Source: Microbispora hainanensis
GTDB lineage: Bacteria > Actinomycetota > Actinomycetes > Streptosporangiales > Streptosporangiaceae
NCBI RefSeq assembly: GCF_006874475.1
Contig: NZ_VIRM01000019.1
Span: 1 to 64,000, forward strand
DNA length: 64,000 nucleotides
Direction: 5' to 3'
Both the position numbers and the translations under genes were made by a program. Positions 27,315-36,681 of this stretch are shown piece after piece; within the stretch, counting starts at the first letter, position 1, and each line of letters begins with the position of its first letter. The notes beneath the pieces are model-generated. The model saw only the letters and a list, made by a program, of their open reading frames with translations. It was not told the DNA's origin and ran no database searches.

Positions 27315-29873
27315 TCAGTCGCCGGAGTCGCGGTCGGCGGGCTTGGCCCAGAACGGGGCGGGCGCGTCGCCGTCGCGGCGCGTGCTCTCTCCCCTGCTCG
27401 GCAGCCAGAGCGGGGGCGGCTCGGCCGAACGGGGACGGCTGGACGACCCGCCGAAGATGCCACCCGACGAACCACCGGACGAACCCGAGTCGCGCGGGGC
27501 GGGCCGGGCCCGGCCGCCGTCGCTGCGGCGGGACGACCCGCCGAAGATGCCGCCCGAAGAACCGCCGGACGAACCACCCGACGAACCGCCGGACGAACCA
27601 CCCGACGACCGGTTCGAGGACCTGCCAGACGAACCGCGCGAACCACCGCCGAAGAACCCGCCCGAGCCGCCGCCGGACGACCGGGTGGACGACGGCCGGG
27701 AGGCCCAGCCGCCACCGGACCTGCCGCCGAACCAGCCGCCACCGGACCCACCGGACGACCCGCCGCTCGATCCGCCGCTCAGGCGGCCGCGGGACGGTGC
27801 GGGCTGTGCTGTGGATGACCCAGTGGATGACCCAGTGGATGACGCTGCGGACGGAGCGGGCGCGGGGGACACGCCGGTGATCCGCTGCGGCGGGCTTCCC
27901 GCCGACGCCGCAGACACAGCCTGGGCCGCCTGTGCCGCCTGTGCCGCAGGGCGCGGGCCTGACGGCATGGACGCCCGTACGGCCCCGGCGGGGCGCACCC
28001 CCGACAGGTTGAGCGGCGGGGCCGTTCCCGGACGCGAGGCGGTGACCCCTGCCTTGCGGCGGCCGGCCCCCTGCGCGTCGGTGTCGAGCGGCGCGGGTTG
28101 CGCCCCCGCACGCGCTCCCGCCTGGGCGGGGACGTTGCCCGCCCCCTCCTCGCCGCGTACGCGGCCCTGCGCCACGCCCGTCGCGGCGGCCGCCGCCGTG
28201 CCCGCACCGGTCGCCATCGCGACCGCGCCCATGACCGGCTCGGCCTTGCGCAGCCCCCATCGGGCCGCCCGGGCCGCCGCGACCGGCGGCAGCGCGTTGG
28301 CCGCCCGCGAGAGGGTCGGCGCGGTCGCGGCCTCGCCGAGCATCCGGGTGGTGATCGTGTGCCCGTCCATGGAGGCGAACAGGTGCTGGAACGGCCGTCT
28401 GTAGAAGAAGACCGCGATCGTCAGCAGCGCCATGAACAGGATCTGCATGCCCCAGGGCAGGCTGGTCGAGATGATCAGCGCGTAGCCGTACACGAGGACG
28501 CCCAGCACCAGGGCCAGCACCGCCTGACGCAGCAGGGTGCCGACCAGCATCTCCACCCAGCGCATGGCGATGATGCGGCCGGAGCCCGGATGCACGCCGA
28601 TCAACAGGAAGACCGGCCCGAGCATCAGCAACAACAGGAAGCCGACCTTCAGCACGAGCAGCGACACCGCGACGAGGAAGATGAGCAGACCGGCGACCAT
28701 CGCCGCGATGAACGCGCCGATCGCGATGCCCAGGCGGCTGGTCCAGTCCTTGCCCTGGAACAGGAAGTACGCCGGGGTGCTCTGCATGGGCTTGGCGACC
28801 TCCTCCTCGAACCGCTGCTGGTGCGAGTCGGAGGCCGGCGTCTGGTCGGCGGCCTGCTCGGCGGCGTCGATCGCCTGGAGGTTGAGCAGCTTGGCGCCCA
28901 GGCCCTTCACGAGACCGGAGTCGGGGTCGGCCGTGCCGAACTCGCCCATCAGCCACGGCTTGCAGACCAGGACCGACCACAGCGCGTCGGCGTTCTGCTC
29001 GACGCCGGGCGTGCCCTGGCGGCCGTAGCCGCCCGCCGTCGGGGCGCTCGGCACCTCGCCCGGCGCGGTCTCCTTCATCGGCAGGCACGACGCGCCGCCC
29101 GCCCCGGGCAGCCCGGAGAACGCCGAGTTAACGATCTCGCCGGTCTTGTCCGTCACGGTCTTCCCGAGGCTGGTGAAGTCGCCCGGGCGGCTGAAGAACC
29201 AGATGGCGACCGTGACCGCGAGCACCATCCAGATGACGCCCTCGGTGGTCGTCGTAGCGCGCTTGCGGATCAGGCCGTACCACGCCAGCCAGATCGCGCC
29301 GAGGATGACGATCGGCCGCAGGTAGGGCCAGTACATCGCGTTGGCGAGGTTGGTGACGATCTCGTCGGCGACGTCCTTGATGGGCTGCAGCGGGCCCTCG
29401 GTCGCCGCCGCCTGGTAGGTGCTGATCGTCAGCCGGTCGACGGCCTTGGCCCACGAGAAGACCGTGTTGGCCCACGCGTTGCCGAGCACGGCCGTGACGT
29501 CGGAGCACCCGAGGTCGTAGGTGTGCCAGAACTGGCCGGCCATGCCGTAGCGCTCGTAGTTGGTCTGCGGCTCCTTCGGCGCCTGCCCGGTGTTCTGGCC
29601 AGAGTTCTGGCCGGCGTTCTGACCGGCCGCCGCGTCGTCGGTCGCCGGCGGCTGGACCAGCCCGTCGACGCCGCCGCCCACGATCTCCGGGGCGAGGGCG
29701 GGCGACAGGTCACAGGGCCCGACCGCGCTCGCCGTACCGGCGGGAAAAATCAGCGGAAGCGTCACGAACGCCGCGAAGGCGACGAAAAGCAGGGCCAGGG
29801 TCCGGCGGACCCGCCTGCCGCGTCTGCCGCCCTCCCGGGTGCGACCCCTGGGACCGTTCCTGCGCACGCTCAC
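27315..29873 (-). CDS. VirB6/TrbL-like polytopic membrane protein with Gly/Ser-rich tail
   Basis: The product is 852 residues from a GTG. A hydrophobic segment at about 25-47 is followed by several membrane helices (roughly 190-205, 215-232, 395-425, 425-445, 465-490). Among them is the KVGFLLLLMLGPVFLLIGVHPGSGR region that I associate with TrbL/VirB6 channel proteins. From about 560 onward the tail is disordered; the last ~200 residues are SGGS/GGSSGG repeats. It would be the inner-membrane channel core. Its GTG overlaps the VirB4 stop by 4 bp. Confidence 0.75.
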   Translation of the reverse strand: MSVRRNGPRGRTREGGRRGRRVRRTLALLFVAFAAFVTLPLIFPAGTASAVGPCDLSPALAPEIVGGGVDGLVQPPATDDAAAGQNAGQNSGQNTGQAPKEPQTNYERYGMAGQFWHTYDLGCSDVTAVLGNAWANTVFSWAKAVDRLTISTYQAAATEGPLQPIKDVADEIVTNLANAMYWPYLRPIVILGAIWLAWYGLIRKRATTTTEGVIWMVLAVTVAIWFFSRPGDFTSLGKTVTDKTGEIVNSAFSGLPGAGGASCLPMKETAPGEVPSAPTAGGYGRQGTPGVEQNADALWSVLVCKPWLMGEFGTADPDSGLVKGLGAKLLNLQAIDAAEQAADQTPASDSHQQRFEEEVAKPMQSTPAYFLFQGKDWTSRLGIAIGAFIAAMVAGLLIFLVAVSLLVLKVGFLLLLMLGPVFLLIGVHPGSGRIIAMRWVEMLVGTLLRQAVLALVLGVLVYGYALIISTSLPWGMQILFMALLTIAVFFYRRPFQHLFASMDGHTITTRMLGEAATAPTLSRAANALPPVAAARAARWGLRKAEPVMGAVAMATGAGTAAAAATGVAQGRVRGEEGAGNVPAQAGARAGAQPAPLDTDAQGAGRRKAGVTASRPGTAPPLNLSGVRPAGAVRASMPSGPRPAAQAAQAAQAVSAASAGSPPQRITGVSPAPAPSAASSTGSSTGSSTAQPAPSRGRLSGGSSGGSSGGSGGGWFGGRSGGGWASRPSSTRSSGGGSGGFFGGGSRGSSGRSSNRSSGGSSGGSSGGSSGGSSGGIFGGSSRRSDGGRARPAPRDSGSSGGSSGGIFGGSSSRPRSAEPPPLWLPSRGESTRRDGDAPAPFWAKPADRDSGD

Positions 29874-32347
29874 GATCGCACCTCCTGCGCGACCCCCGAC
29901 CGACCGGAGCCCCCGTCAAGAAGATCATGCACGTTCTCGTTGGGTTTGTCGTGTGTCGGATTGGTGTCAAGCCAGCGCAGCAGCTCTTCCGAGATAAGGT
30001 CCACCCCGATACGGCCGGCCCGGCCGTCCAGATCCCGGAAGACGCACTCCCCGTTGCCCAGGGAGCGCAGCACCGCCTTGTGCTCCTCCGACGGGTCGAC
30101 GCCCAGGAGCTCCATCACGTGCTCGACCTCCACGCGTTCCGTCGAACGGAACGCGAAGACCGACGACAGACAGTTGGTCACCTGCTCGTTGAGCAGGTCA
30201 CCGGCGTTCTGCGAGACCAGGACGAGCGCCGTGTTGCGTGAGCGGCCCATCCGGGAGACCTCCGGCACGAGCTTGGCGCCCTCGGGAGTGGACGTGATCG
30301 CCCACGCCTCGTCGAGGAAGATCGCCTTCGGCGTGCGCCGGTCGAGCCCGTTCATCAGCCGGCGCGCGAACTGCGACACCAGATAGAGCAGCGCGACCGA
30401 CAGCCGCTGCTCGTAGGAGTAGTCGTCCCTTACCGTCATCGCGTCGGGCAGCGTGAGGCCGCCGAGCGTGAACACGGTCGTCCAGCCCTCGGTGTCGATC
30501 TGCTCGCCGCCCGAGGCGTCGAAGCACAGCCGGGCCAGGTGCATCTCCGACATCGACCGCAGCACGGCGCCGAGGTTCTTCGACGCCGGGTCGGTGGAGT
30601 GCTCCAGGTGGTCCACGACCTTGCCCAGCGAGGGGTCGGGCTCGTTGGAGACCGCGGCGACCGCCTGGATCATGGCGGACTCGCGCTCCTCCGACATCCT
30701 CGGCAGCAGCAGCCGCAGGGTCTCGGTCGCCATCGTCTTCTTCGTCGCGATGTCGTCGCCGAACGAGAACGGGTCGAGCAGGCCCGGCGCGGCCGACCCC
30801 AGCGGAATGACCCTGGCCTTGCGGCCCCGGCCGCGCAGCAGCCGTACGAGCGACTCGGCGTCGCCCTTGGGGTCGATGACCGCGATCGTGACGCCGCGCA
30901 GCGCCATCTGGTAGATCAGCAGCAGCGCGAGCGTGGTCTTGCCGCCGCCCGGCTCACCGGTGATCGCGATGGCGGTCGGGCGGTTGCGCGCCGCCGCGAC
31001 GAGCGGGTCGAAGTGCACGATGCTGCGCGCCCGTCCCAGCGTCTCCCCGACGTACGGCCCGATCCAGCCGGCGTTCGACTCGTCCACCCGGTCGCCGAGC
31101 TCGACGGTCGCGGTGGCCATGCCGCCCGCGATCGTGCGCAGCGGCTGCCGCTGGGCGTACGCGTTGACCCGCAGCCGCTCGCCGGGAAGGGCCTCGCAGA
31201 ACAGCGAGAACTGGTCGCCGGTGGAGTTGACGACGTCGATGCCGATGTCGCGGTAGTGCTCCACGACGGCCTCGACCCGCTGGACGCACATCTCCTCGGT
31301 CGGCGCGCTGACGCTCAGCCGGTGCCAGCCGTACACGAACGGCAGTCGTTCCTTGGTGATGCCGTGCTCCAGCATGCGGGCGGCGTCGATCTGCTCGGCC
31401 AGCGCGAGCGGCGCCTCCGCGCCCGCCTCGCGGATGTGGATGTCCATGTCGCGGGCGTGGGCCAGCTTGCGCGCCACGTCCTTGCTCGCCCTGACCGGGG
31501 GGATCAGCCGCATCCGGCTGGAGACCTCCACCGGGAACGGCAACTGGTCGGCGAAGTGCAGCCACGGCTCGCCGTCGGGGAACGGCATGAGGTCGGGGAA
31601 CCGGGCGAACGACAGGTGCGCGGTGTAGGAGTCTCCGGCCGGCTGCTCGATCCGCAGCAGCGACCTGCCGTTGTGGATCTGCCCCTCGACCAGCGACTCG
31701 ATCTCGCCCTTGCCCCACCTGCGGCGCGGCGTGGCCGAGGGGGACGGCTCGCCGAGGCCGCCCGCCGCCGCGTGCTGGAACAGCCAGGCGATCTCCGTGG
31801 AGGTGGCGTGGCGGGCGTAGAGCGCGCTGGAGGCCAAGGCCCGGCCGAGCCGCTCGGCGGCCTCGGTCCACCGGGTGATCTCCTTGTCCGGCACGTGGTC
31901 GTCCTCGATGCCGAGCGCCTTCTCGCTGCGCTGGTAGAAGCCGAAGAGCTGGGCCAGCACGCCGGTGCCGAGCTGCGCGCCGCGCGGCCCGAGCCGTACG
32001 CCGAGGTAGACCTCCTTGCTCCAGAAGTCCTTGGCCCAGACGTGGCGGTACATCTCCTCCAGGTACTCCCGCCAGCCCGGGCCCTCGTCCGAGGTCGAGT
32101 TGAGCGCCATCGCCCACTCCGCCGCCGGGTAGGCCCGGTGCGCGATCCGCAGGTGCACCTCGGCGTCGGACATCCTGATCGCGGCCAGCGCGATCGTGAT
32201 GTTGGTGGCCAGCGCCTCGCGCTCCTCGGGGGTGAGGAACTCGTAGCTCACCGTCGGCAGCCGGAAGTAGGCCCAGGCCGCCGAGTCGGTGAGAAGAACC
32301 CGGTCGTCGAAGTAACGCACCGCGAGGCGACTGCGCGCCCTGCTCAT
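29870..32347 (-). CDS. VirB4/TraC-like conjugation ATPase
   Basis: The product is 825 residues. Walker A is GEPGGGKTT (Lys470), and Walker B is KAIFLDEAWAI (Asp679-Glu680). VSQNAGDLLNEQVTNCLSSVFAFRS is the motif-3/arginine-finger region of VirB4 proteins. The N-terminal ~400 residues match the VirB4-type membrane-interaction domain (the RHATSTEIAWLFQ and YGWHRLSVSAP region). VirB4 energises assembly or transport in type IV secretion systems. It sits between the TcpE-ATPase fusion and the VirB6-like gene, the usual order in Gram-positive conjugation modules. All active-site residues look intact, so it is probably functional. Confidence 0.92.
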   Translation of the reverse strand: MSRARSRLAVRYFDDRVLLTDSAAWAYFRLPTVSYEFLTPEEREALATNITIALAAIRMSDAEVHLRIAHRAYPAAEWAMALNSTSDEGPGWREYLEEMYRHVWAKDFWSKEVYLGVRLGPRGAQLGTGVLAQLFGFYQRSEKALGIEDDHVPDKEITRWTEAAERLGRALASSALYARHATSTEIAWLFQHAAAGGLGEPSPSATPRRRWGKGEIESLVEGQIHNGRSLLRIEQPAGDSYTAHLSFARFPDLMPFPDGEPWLHFADQLPFPVEVSSRMRLIPPVRASKDVARKLAHARDMDIHIREAGAEAPLALAEQIDAARMLEHGITKERLPFVYGWHRLSVSAPTEEMCVQRVEAVVEHYRDIGIDVVNSTGDQFSLFCEALPGERLRVNAYAQRQPLRTIAGGMATATVELGDRVDESNAGWIGPYVGETLGRARSIVHFDPLVAAARNRPTAIAITGEPGGGKTTLALLLIYQMALRGVTIAVIDPKGDAESLVRLLRGRGRKARVIPLGSAAPGLLDPFSFGDDIATKKTMATETLRLLLPRMSEERESAMIQAVAAVSNEPDPSLGKVVDHLEHSTDPASKNLGAVLRSMSEMHLARLCFDASGGEQIDTEGWTTVFTLGGLTLPDAMTVRDDYSYEQRLSVALLYLVSQFARRLMNGLDRRTPKAIFLDEAWAITSTPEGAKLVPEVSRMGRSRNTALVLVSQNAGDLLNEQVTNCLSSVFAFRSTERVEVEHVMELLGVDPSEEHKAVLRSLGNGECVFRDLDGRAGRIGVDLISEELLRWLDTNPTHDKPNENVHDLLDGGSGRSGVAQEVRS

Positions 32348-32377
32348 CGACCTCTCACCAGCTTCCTCGCTCGCCCC

Positions 32378-34957
32378 TCATCTGGCCACCTCCTGCTTGG
32401 CCTGGACAGCCGCCAGGCCGCTCACGATCACACCCGCAAGCGCAACGTACGCCCTGCGGCCGCCCATTCGGAGGTGATTGACGTCGACCGGTCCCGGCCG
32501 CCCGGGAGCCAGTTCGTCCTCCCACGGCACCCGGACGATCGCCCGGCAGCGGCCGCTGGCCACCGCCTCGGCCTGCTCCACGTCGGGGAGGCTGCGGCGG
32601 CTCACGCCGTTGATCACCATCACGGCGCGTCGCCGCAGGTCGGAGCAGCCGTGCCCGTCGAGCCACTCGTAGGTCATCGCCACCGCCTCGGAGGCGTCCT
32701 CGCTCGCGGGGGCGACCAGCACGAGCTGGTCGGCGTACGGCAGGAGCCGGGCCGCCAGCGCGGCCGCGGGGTCGATCACGGTAAGCCGGTAGTGCCGGTC
32801 GAGCGCGGCGAGCGTCCTGCGCCAGTCGGCCAGGAACGCGCGTTCGGCCAGGCGCTGCGTGACCCGGTCGTCGGTGTCCGCCCCGACGACCTCCAGTCCC
32901 GATTCACAGCGCGTCGTGTACGCCCGCATGCCGAGGTAGCCGTTCACCTCTTCCGAGCTCTCGATGAGCGAGCTCAGCGTCTCGGGTGACTCTGCGGCGA
33001 TCCTCGTGGTGAGCGTGTCCTCTCCGGTGTTCGCGTCGAGCGCGAGCACACGGTCATCGCGATAGCGGGCCAGTGTGTGGCCCAGCATTAACGCCGTGGT
33101 CGTCTGCCCGGCGCCGCCCGTGCAGCCGAGCACCATGATCCGCCTGCTCGTGGTGAGCGGGATGCGGGTCCTGGCCTCGTCGACCTCCATGCCGTCCGTA
33201 CGGCTGCCGCCCACGACGACCTGCGCCAGGCGCCGCCAGCCGCCGGAGGTGTCACGGCCGACGACGGCCTCGACGCGGCGCAGCCGCGGCGGCTCCTCGT
33301 GCGCCGGCCTGCCGGGGGTGGGCGTCCCGGGGGTGGGCAGCGACGGCCGGGCGGGCCCGGCCGGGCCCGCGGCGCGCGGACCCACGGGCACGGCCCGGAT
33401 CGACACTCCCGCCGAACCCGCAGTGCCTACAGCGCCCACAGGGCCCACAGCGCCCGCAACGCCCTCGTACGGCCTGGACCCCGTGTGGTGGGCCGCCTCC
33501 CGCGCGGGCGTGTCCTGCGTCTCCGGTCGGGAAGCAGTGGAGGCGTCGGAGACGCCGGCCGCCGGCTCCAGGGGCTCAGTGGGCTCCATGGGCACTCGGG
33601 ACGCCGCGGCCGCGGGGGGCGCCACCTCCGAGGCCGCGTGGACCACGGGCGCCTCGCTCGCCGGCTCGCCGGCTGCATCGGCTGCATCTGCTGGCACCCG
33701 GGGCGGCCGCACGAGCCGCGGCGGACGGCCCTTCCGATGCTGGGCAAGGGCCTCGGCGTCGTGCACGCGCGCGTCGCGTGGACGCTCCTCGTGCACGGGC
33801 TCCACCGCGACCGGCTCGGACTCGGGCGCGGGCTCCGGCTCCGGCTCTGGTTCGGGCTTCGGCTCGGTGAAGGGGGCCGCACCGGACGGCCGTACCGCAC
33901 GGGGCTCGGGACCCTGTTCGGGGCGTTCGGGGCGTTCGGAGCGGGGCTCGAGATGGGGCTCGGGGCGGGGCTCGGCCGAGGCGGCGAGCCTGCGCAGGCG
34001 GCGCAGCGTCTCGGTGCCGATGGGCGGGGCGGCAGGCGCCTCCGCCTCCGGTGCCTCAGTGGGCACGGCGGGCGCGGCGGCGGCCGGGAGCGCCTGCTCC
34101 ACCGGTCCCTGCACAGCGCCCTGCACAGCGCCCTGCACAGCGCCCTGCACGGAGTCCTGCACAGCGCCCGGCACACGGCCCGGCACACGGCCCGGCTCGT
34201 GGCTCTCTTCGCGGCTCTCGGGAAGCTCCTGGGGCTCGCGTTCCCGCTCCGGCTCCGCCGGCGGCAGGGGCGGGGGCACGGACGACATAGGCGGCGCGGG
34301 CGGCTCCGTGAGGTAGACGACGCGATCACCGGCGGCAGCGGCCCGGGAGGCGGCACCGCTTCGGGGCAGGAGGGCGGGAGGTGCGTCCGCGACCGGCGCG
34401 GCGGCGGCAGCCGCGGCCGCCACGGCCGGGCGTACGACACGTGACGGATCCACCTGATGCGCGCCCACTCGTGCGGCGGCCCCCAAGGCCGGCCGTACGC
34501 CGCTCCTGGAGACCTTCGGGACGGGCACCTTGACCGAGACCGCGCGGCGCGCCTTGCGCTCCGCCCTGCCCTGCTCCATCGCGACCGGCGGCGTGGTCCG
34601 CCAGACACGTGCCGTCAGCGCGACCTCGTCCGGCTCGTCGAACGGGGCCATACGGCACCACGTGCGGGGCTCGCTCATGTAGCGGAGCTGCGACTGGAGC
34701 AGCTCGGTGAGGCGCTTGCTCTCGATGACGGGACGGGTGGACAGCCAGGTGAGCACACCCGGAGGAACGAGGTAGATGACGTGCCAGGGGGCCGCGAACG
34801 GCAGTCCGATCAGGTAGAGGAAGACCGACCACGGCACGGAGACACCCACGAACACACCGATCCAGACGACCGGAAGCGGCATCGGCAGCCGTAGGTCGTA
34901 CAGCTTGTACAGCCGCTTCTCAATACGCCAGATATTGGTATATGTGGGCAGATCCAC
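32378..34957 (-). CDS. TcpE-like membrane domain fused to a degenerate MinD/ParA-type ATPase
   Basis: The product is 859 residues. I choose the GTG at 34957 because it follows GGAGAGGAGG; a TTG at 34993 is weaker. Residues 1-~115 (MDLPTYTNIWRIEKRLYKLYDLRLP, two membrane segments at about 30-70) match TcpE of Gram-positive conjugation systems. A ~450-residue Pro/Glu/Ala linker with VQGA repeats follows. The last ~254 residues are a MinD/ParA-like domain: RIMVLGCTGGAGQTTTALML, LALDANTGEDT and TVIDPAAA. Both P-loop lysines of the KGGxGKT motif are missing (T and Q), so ATP hydrolysis is doubtful. The joining of a TcpE part and a pseudo-MinD part in one chain is unusual. Confidence 0.8.
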   Translation of the reverse strand: MDLPTYTNIWRIEKRLYKLYDLRLPMPLPVVWIGVFVGVSVPWSVFLYLIGLPFAAPWHVIYLVPPGVLTWLSTRPVIESKRLTELLQSQLRYMSEPRTWCRMAPFDEPDEVALTARVWRTTPPVAMEQGRAERKARRAVSVKVPVPKVSRSGVRPALGAAARVGAHQVDPSRVVRPAVAAAAAAAAPVADAPPALLPRSGAASRAAAAGDRVVYLTEPPAPPMSSVPPPLPPAEPEREREPQELPESREESHEPGRVPGRVPGAVQDSVQGAVQGAVQGAVQGPVEQALPAAAAPAVPTEAPEAEAPAAPPIGTETLRRLRRLAASAEPRPEPHLEPRSERPERPEQGPEPRAVRPSGAAPFTEPKPEPEPEPEPAPESEPVAVEPVHEERPRDARVHDAEALAQHRKGRPPRLVRPPRVPADAADAAGEPASEAPVVHAASEVAPPAAAASRVPMEPTEPLEPAAGVSDASTASRPETQDTPAREAAHHTGSRPYEGVAGAVGPVGAVGTAGSAGVSIRAVPVGPRAAGPAGPARPSLPTPGTPTPGRPAHEEPPRLRRVEAVVGRDTSGGWRRLAQVVVGGSRTDGMEVDEARTRIPLTTSRRIMVLGCTGGAGQTTTALMLGHTLARYRDDRVLALDANTGEDTLTTRIAAESPETLSSLIESSEEVNGYLGMRAYTTRCESGLEVVGADTDDRVTQRLAERAFLADWRRTLAALDRHYRLTVIDPAAALAARLLPYADQLVLVAPASEDASEAVAMTYEWLDGHGCSDLRRRAVMVINGVSRRSLPDVEQAEAVASGRCRAIVRVPWEDELAPGRPGPVDVNHLRMGGRRAYVALAGVIVSGLAAVQAKQEVAR
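34109..34168 (-). repeat. 12-nt tandem units in the TcpE-ATPase linker
   Basis: The plus-strand unit CTGCACAGCGCC occurs at 34109, 34121, 34133 and 34157, with a variant CTGCACGGAGTC at 34145. The units encode VQGA repeats in the disordered linker and stay in frame. Confidence 0.9.
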
Positions 34958-34979
34958 CCCGAACCTCCTCTCCGCCCGA

Positions 34980-35267
34980 TCACTTGATGCCAAGTGCGCC
35001 CGCGATCGCCTTCGCCGTCACCTCGATGATGTTGGGAACGTAGAAGATCACGCCGATCGCGATCGCCAGGATGATGAACTGGACGAACCTGGTGATCTCT
35101 CGGGTGAAGAGGAAGAAGATCGCCACGACGGAGACGACCGCGAGGAAGAGCGGAGCGAAGAACCTCCGGAGGAAGTCGGCGAGACCTTCGGTGTTGATGC
35201 CCGCCGTCGGCGCCGGTGACGGCGCGGCGAGATCAAGGAAGTGGTCCGCGATGGTCTTCAGTATCAA
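34980..35267 (-). CDS. Small two-helix membrane protein of the secretion-like operon
   Basis: The product is 95 residues from a TTG start at 35267, supported by GGAGGGCGAG just upstream. Membrane segments lie at about 38-53 and 60-80, with a short basic bend between them. Position (between the TcpC-like and TcpE-like genes) and shape fit the small TcpD/PrgI-type or VirB2/VirB3-type subunits of conjugation machines, but there is no family signature I can name. It could be a pilin-like or channel subunit. Confidence 0.75.
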   Translation of the reverse strand: MILKTIADHFLDLAAPSPAPTAGINTEGLADFLRRFFAPLFLAVVSVVAIFFLFTREITRFVQFIILAIAIGVIFYVPNIIEVTAKAIAGALGIK

Positions 35268-35317
35268 CTCTCGCCCTCCCGGGGGGATGGATCAGCGATG
35301 TCTTTGCCGGGCATGCG

Positions 35318-36328
35318 CTACCCCACGGACCGGTTCGCACCCTGGATGTCCCTGACGAACCACTTGCCGCCCTGCTTTTCGATGGTCAGCTGATAGGCCT
35401 GTTCGAGACCGGCCGGCTGTGCCGCCGGGTCCTGCGACGGGCTCGCCACCGCCGCCGACTGTCCTGACGCGACCGCCCACACGACCACGGCCGTGACCTT
35501 CCTGCTGTCGGAACCGCCCGGCGGGACCAGCACGTCCTTCAGCTCGGCGAGGGTGAACTCGCCGTTGAACCCGTTGACGGTCACCCCGCTCGCCACGTAG
35601 CGCTGGAGGTCGACCTGGTTGCCCGCGGCGTACGCCTTGAAGAAGCCTTCGAGCTGGGGACGCAGTTCGGCCTCGGTGGCGGAGTCGCGGTCGGGGTCCG
35701 GGAGCTGCGGCAGGCCCGCCGGGCCGGGCGCGGGCAGCAGAGCGGGCTGGGCCGAGACCACGAACCGGCCGTTGTCGTAGTAGACCGGCACGGACAGCAG
35801 ACCGCGGGTGCCCCCCGTCTGGTAGGTCACGGTCACCCGCGCGTTGTGCTCGTCGATCACGTCGATGCCGGTGAACTGGAAGGCCCCCGCCGACATGCGT
35901 CCGTAGCCGTTCCAGCCGAACTGCTCGTCGGCGCCCTCCGGCAGGAACGACCTCAGCCGTTCCGCGCGCTGCTGGGGATTGGCCGCGTCGTAGTTGAGGT
36001 AGACCGCCGCGAACTGGTTGGCGAAGGCCGCCGCCTGCGTCGCCGGGAATCCGGACGTGGCCGAGCCGGTGGGGGCCACGCCGGCCGAATCGTCCTGCGT
36101 CAGCCGTTCGAACGGAGCGCGCACGCCGTTGACCACGATCACGATGATCAGCGCCCAGAGGATGACCCGCCCGGTCCAGACGAGCCAGCGGCCTCCACCA
36201 CCGCTCCAGCCTCTGCGACGGGGGACCGTGCCGTGCGCCGCGCTCGCCGCCTCGAAACCTTCCAGTGGGTACGGGTCAGGGTCGCCAGCGATCCGCGGAT
36301 CCTGCTGGACGTCTGACCTGCGAGCCAT
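35318..36328 (-). CDS. TcpC-like conjugal transfer protein
   Basis: The product is 336 residues. I choose the ATG at 36328, preceded by GGAGG; a GTG one codon upstream is possible. A cytoplasmic Pro/Gly-rich N terminus is followed by one membrane helix (about 49-68) and an extracytoplasmic region with two NTF2-like domains (about 90-195 and 220-335). The helix AAAFANQFAAVYLNYDAANPQQRAERLRSFL and the repeated domain plan match TcpC, the VirB8-like scaffold of pCW3 and Tn916-type conjugation. It is the first gene of the operon, so the promoter should lie in 36330-36450. Confidence 0.85.
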   Translation of the reverse strand: MARRSDVQQDPRIAGDPDPYPLEGFEAASAAHGTVPRRRGWSGGGGRWLVWTGRVILWALIIVIVVNGVRAPFERLTQDDSAGVAPTGSATSGFPATQAAAFANQFAAVYLNYDAANPQQRAERLRSFLPEGADEQFGWNGYGRMSAGAFQFTGIDVIDEHNARVTVTYQTGGTRGLLSVPVYYDNGRFVVSAQPALLPAPGPAGLPQLPDPDRDSATEAELRPQLEGFFKAYAAGNQVDLQRYVASGVTVNGFNGEFTLAELKDVLVPPGGSDSRKVTAVVVWAVASGQSAAVASPSQDPAAQPAGLEQAYQLTIEKQGGKWFVRDIQGANRSVG

Positions 36329-36331
36329 CAC

Positions 36332-36681
36332 GCCTCCGCTCGCGCCGATCCCTCCGGCTGGCGCGGTTTCCTCTTGCTCTCGATCCGGTTAACCGCATTG
36401 AAGTATTCACCCTAGCGGCCTCGCCAATTCTTCCAGGTAAGCCACGCCCATGGTGCAAGCATCGCCGCGACCGAGCAAACCAGGTCTACATCCCTGGAGA
36501 GACGCCCCACACCTATCCACTCCGCGGAAAAGCACGTTACGCCTGGCCAGCGGGGACATCGATTACCTAACCGCCACCTATTGCTGTCTTCGCAGCTCGC
36601 AGGCATAACGAAACCGTCCATACGCGCCACGACGGCCCCGCCCGAGCGGGACCGTCGTGCCTCTGAGCTACGCCCGCACCC
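36332..36681. other. 350-bp non-coding region upstream of the secretion-like operon
   Basis: No credible gene is seen here. The segment is notably less G+C-rich around 36395-36600 than its surroundings, as expected for a promoter region serving the minus-strand operon. It also holds the hairpin at 36628-36659 behind the next gene. I could not assign a clear -35/-10 pair. Confidence 0.6.
36628..36659 (-). terminator. Hairpin after the secreted repeat protein gene
   Basis: CACGACGGCCCCGC (36628-36641) and GCGGGACCGTCGTG (36646-36659) pair over 14 positions with one mismatch and a 4-nt loop. It is 23 bp beyond the minus-strand stop at 36682. No T tract is present. Confidence 0.7.

Noticed and set aside
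27292-29088. Long minus-strand frame overlapping the VirB6-like gene
   Set aside because: It is an Arg-rich shadow. The VirB6-like frame has membrane helices and an overlapping start with VirB4.
32355-32666. Short minus-strand frame ending before VirB4
   Set aside because: It is a shadow of the TcpE-ATPase fusion in another frame with no family features.
24022-36328. Active integrative conjugative element
   Set aside because: No integrase, relaxase, coupling protein, att repeats or tRNA target are seen, and housekeeping genes flank both sides.
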